The notes under the pieces were generated by a model, which worked only from the letters and a program-made list of their open reading frames with translations, was not told where the DNA came from and made no database searches. From Deminuibacter sp966424055 (lineage in GTDB: Bacteria; Bacteroidota; Bacteroidia; Chitinophagales; Chitinophagaceae), in assembly GCA_966424055.1 (NCBI GenBank), contig CBJLMB010000022.1:35607-99606 (forward strand): a DNA stretch of 64,000 nt, written 5' to 3'. Below, piece by piece: positions 62,413-64,000 of this stretch (within the stretch, counting starts at the first letter, position 1; each line of letters begins with the position of its first letter). The position numbers were made by a program, and so were the translations under genes.

Positions 62413-63906
62413 TTACTGCTGCTGGTAAAATAATTCAGCCAGTTTTACCCCGGTAAAGCCGGCAAAAGGTTCTTCGCAAAGAGCGCAGCGGAAACTGCCG
62501 GGAAGCTGATGAAATGCTGTTCCCGGCAGTATGCCCTGTGCGGGATCACCGGTTGTTTCATCATATACGGCACCACATTGGCTGCATTGATAAAGCAGTT
62601 TATCTGCCACTGCTGTTTCCTGTTTTTGCTGTTGCTGGCGGCTATAGTTCTGCAGTGCATCTGTTTCACTACCCTGTTCATAAAAATATTTACAGAGCGA
62701 TACCAGGTATGGTCCCAGGTATTCTTTGGGCACCTGTTCTCTGAAAAGCACCAGGTCGCCTGAATTGGGATTGAACCCCCGGGTATGCAATATGGTATAA
62801 CGCTCCAGTGATTTCAGCCTGTTACTGTGTTTGGCAGGCTGCTTACGGATGATCACAGAGCCGAAGCCTCCGGAAAATGATTTTACCTGTATACCGAAAC
62901 AAAGTCCGTAGGTGCGCACATCTTCCTTATCAAAATAGCGGATAATATGCCGCTTCAATATCAACCCATCCTCCTGCCCATCTTCTACCTGCCAGTTGAG
63001 CTCATTGGCTGCATGCCGTACATTGATGCGGTATTTACCCAGCACATAATCCCATAAATGCCGGTGTTGCGGCTGAATGTTTTTGATGATCACCGATTTC
63101 CAGGGTGTTGCATAGAGCTGCCCGGTTTGTGTTTCCAGGCAGATGGAGCAGATATCTTTCAGAAATGCGACGGGGAACAGTTCATCACGCCGGTAAATAC
63201 CCAGCCAATACTGGTTTTCCTGTTTATTGAAACCTTCATAATACGGCAGGTGAAAAGCTGGCAATACTTCGGGTTGTTGTATCTCTTTACCGGTATAAGT
63301 GCAGTTGGCTTTGATGGTTGTAAAAAGCTGTTCTCCTGTTGGCTGCATTGCAATATTAGGTGCTGTTTCACTGGTCACCAGCATTTCTTCCAGCCGGCGA
63401 GAGAGCAGGGCAATATCATTGGTATATACCAGCTCGGGCCAGCGGTAAAGAGCGGTTGTTCCCGGAAAGCGGACATAAAGCTGCCAGTAATGCGGTGATG
63501 TTGATGCAATCCAGTTGATATGCCCGGTGAACAGCGGCGCAAAGGTTTGCCTGCTGTCGCAGATATTCAGCTTTAGCCGGGGGATAAAATCGAACAGGGC
63601 AAATACATCTTTATATACGCCCTCTTTGAGCCAGCTGTCGGTGATAAAAATACCAGCAGCAACATAGGAGCTGGTAATATTGGGCAATGCCTGTTGTGTT
63701 AACTGGAAATGGATCTTTTTCCTGCTGCAGTCTTTTGTAAACTGTTTGAAATGTTTCAGGGGTACCTGCATCAGTAATTGCTGTTGCAATCCAAAACGGG
63801 TATGTGTAACACCCGCCGCCATAGCAAGTTCCAGCAATTCGTATAAATAACCGGGCGAAATAATCCCACCGGTGAAATTGATGCTGATGGATTGCGCGTG
63901 TTTCAT
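62413..63906 (-). CDS. Sulfite/nitrite reductase-like protein with C-terminal rubredoxin domain
   Basis: A 497-residue cytoplasmic protein. Residues 1-430 show two half-repeats resembling the ferredoxin-like part of siroheme reductases ('GGIISPGYLYELLELAMAAGVTHTRFGLQQQLLMQVP' and 'ICLETQTGQLYATPWKSVIIKNI'), but the four closely spaced Cys of the iron-sulfur/siroheme site are absent. Residues from about 438 form a rubredoxin: Y-Q-C-S-Q-C-G and F-R-C-A-L-C, the four iron ligands. Similar proteins occur beside nitrate-assimilation genes in this phylum, from memory. An electron-transfer role is inferred. Confidence 0.7.
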   Translation of the reverse strand: MKHAQSISINFTGGIISPGYLYELLELAMAAGVTHTRFGLQQQLLMQVPLKHFKQFTKDCSRKKIHFQLTQQALPNITSSYVAAGIFITDSWLKEGVYKDVFALFDFIPRLKLNICDSRQTFAPLFTGHINWIASTSPHYWQLYVRFPGTTALYRWPELVYTNDIALLSRRLEEMLVTSETAPNIAMQPTGEQLFTTIKANCTYTGKEIQQPEVLPAFHLPYYEGFNKQENQYWLGIYRRDELFPVAFLKDICSICLETQTGQLYATPWKSVIIKNIQPQHRHLWDYVLGKYRINVRHAANELNWQVEDGQEDGLILKRHIIRYFDKEDVRTYGLCFGIQVKSFSGGFGSVIIRKQPAKHSNRLKSLERYTILHTRGFNPNSGDLVLFREQVPKEYLGPYLVSLCKYFYEQGSETDALQNYSRQQQQKQETAVADKLLYQCSQCGAVYDETTGDPAQGILPGTAFHQLPGSFRCALCEEPFAGFTGVKLAELFYQQQ

Positions 63907-63939
63907 TTTGTGTATATGCTTACTTCCGGAAATTATATC

Positions 63940-64000
63940 GTGAATCGTGAATCGTCAGCCGTGAGTGATGAAAAGTAGCAGGATGCAAGTAGCAAGATAC
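63940..64000. repeat. Word-like repeats at the right edge
   Basis: 'atcgtgaatcgtgaatcgtcag' and 'agtagcaggatgcaagtagcaa' are slippage-type repeats upstream of the rubredoxin gene. No gene is seen in the last 94 bases. Confidence 0.5.

Overview
The window comes from the chromosome of a Bacteroidota bacterium, most likely a member of the Chitinophagaceae. It has two SusC/SusD nutrient-uptake pairs, a two-component system with an extracytoplasmic propeller sensor and a LuxR-type regulator, many short-lipobox lipoproteins, and promoters of the Bacteroidota TAnnTTTG type with no obvious Shine-Dalgarno sites. No rRNA, tRNA, intact transposase, prophage or CRISPR array was seen.

Layout. 0-4.9 kb: a GNAT fragment, a secreted GH32 fructan hydrolase, a VOC protein, a secreted class C beta-lactamase-like serine hydrolase and an unknown protein. 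4.9-11.7 kb: a propeller histidine kinase (split by one apparent frameshift) and its LuxR-type response regulator. These are followed by a class 3 lipase-like protein, an outer-membrane barrel protein and an S41 peptidase lipoprotein. The regulator and lipase promoters share an operator-like box at identical spacing. 12-14 kb: three co-directional genes of unknown role (the last DUF1266), then a YhhN lysoplasmalogenase. 14.9-20.9 kb: a compact fucose-type locus read leftward, SusC-SusD-GH29 alpha-L-fucosidase. 21-28.8 kb: DUF4241, a large MG2-like surface protein, acylphosphatase, an SDR/AraC pair, an alpha/beta hydrolase and a VOC protein. 28.9-30.7 kb: a DUF3289 protein with an adjoining lipoprotein, and a fragment of a propeller-like gene. 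31.2-40.4 kb: a four-gene RND efflux operon (TolC, AcrA-like lipoprotein, two tandem AcrB-type permeases).

40.6-53 kb: remnants of a PIN toxin/antitoxin pair are cut by a palindromic repeat (family A). Next comes a six-gene carbohydrate locus: SusC, SusD, a GntR-type regulator with a sugar-binding-like sensor, a sodium/solute symporter and two six-hairpin glycosidase-like secreted proteins. A three-unit tandem array of the same palindrome follows, so the locus is bracketed by direct copies of one repeat. Its substrate cannot be named from sequence. 53.1-55.8 kb: small enzymes (RibD/DHFR-like, SnoaL-like lipoprotein, SMP-30 lactonase, VOC). 55.8-60 kb: a decayed segment between two copies of a second repeat (family B). 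It holds a DUF4279 gene with an in-frame stop, a small lipoprotein, two broken RHS-type N-termini and two secreted fibre-like coiled-coil proteins. 60-64 kb: a thioesterase, a lipoprotein whose 3' end and terminator are tandemly duplicated, a decayed GNAT gene, a small membrane protein behind a perfect Fnr-like palindrome, and a rubredoxin-tailed sulfite/nitrite reductase-like protein.

The most notable structures are the matched regulator/target promoters near 8 kb, the family A palindromes around the second carbohydrate locus, the covarying duplicated terminator at 61.1-61.3 kb, and two degenerating toxin/immunity-like neighbourhoods (29-30.7 kb and 56-59.6 kb).
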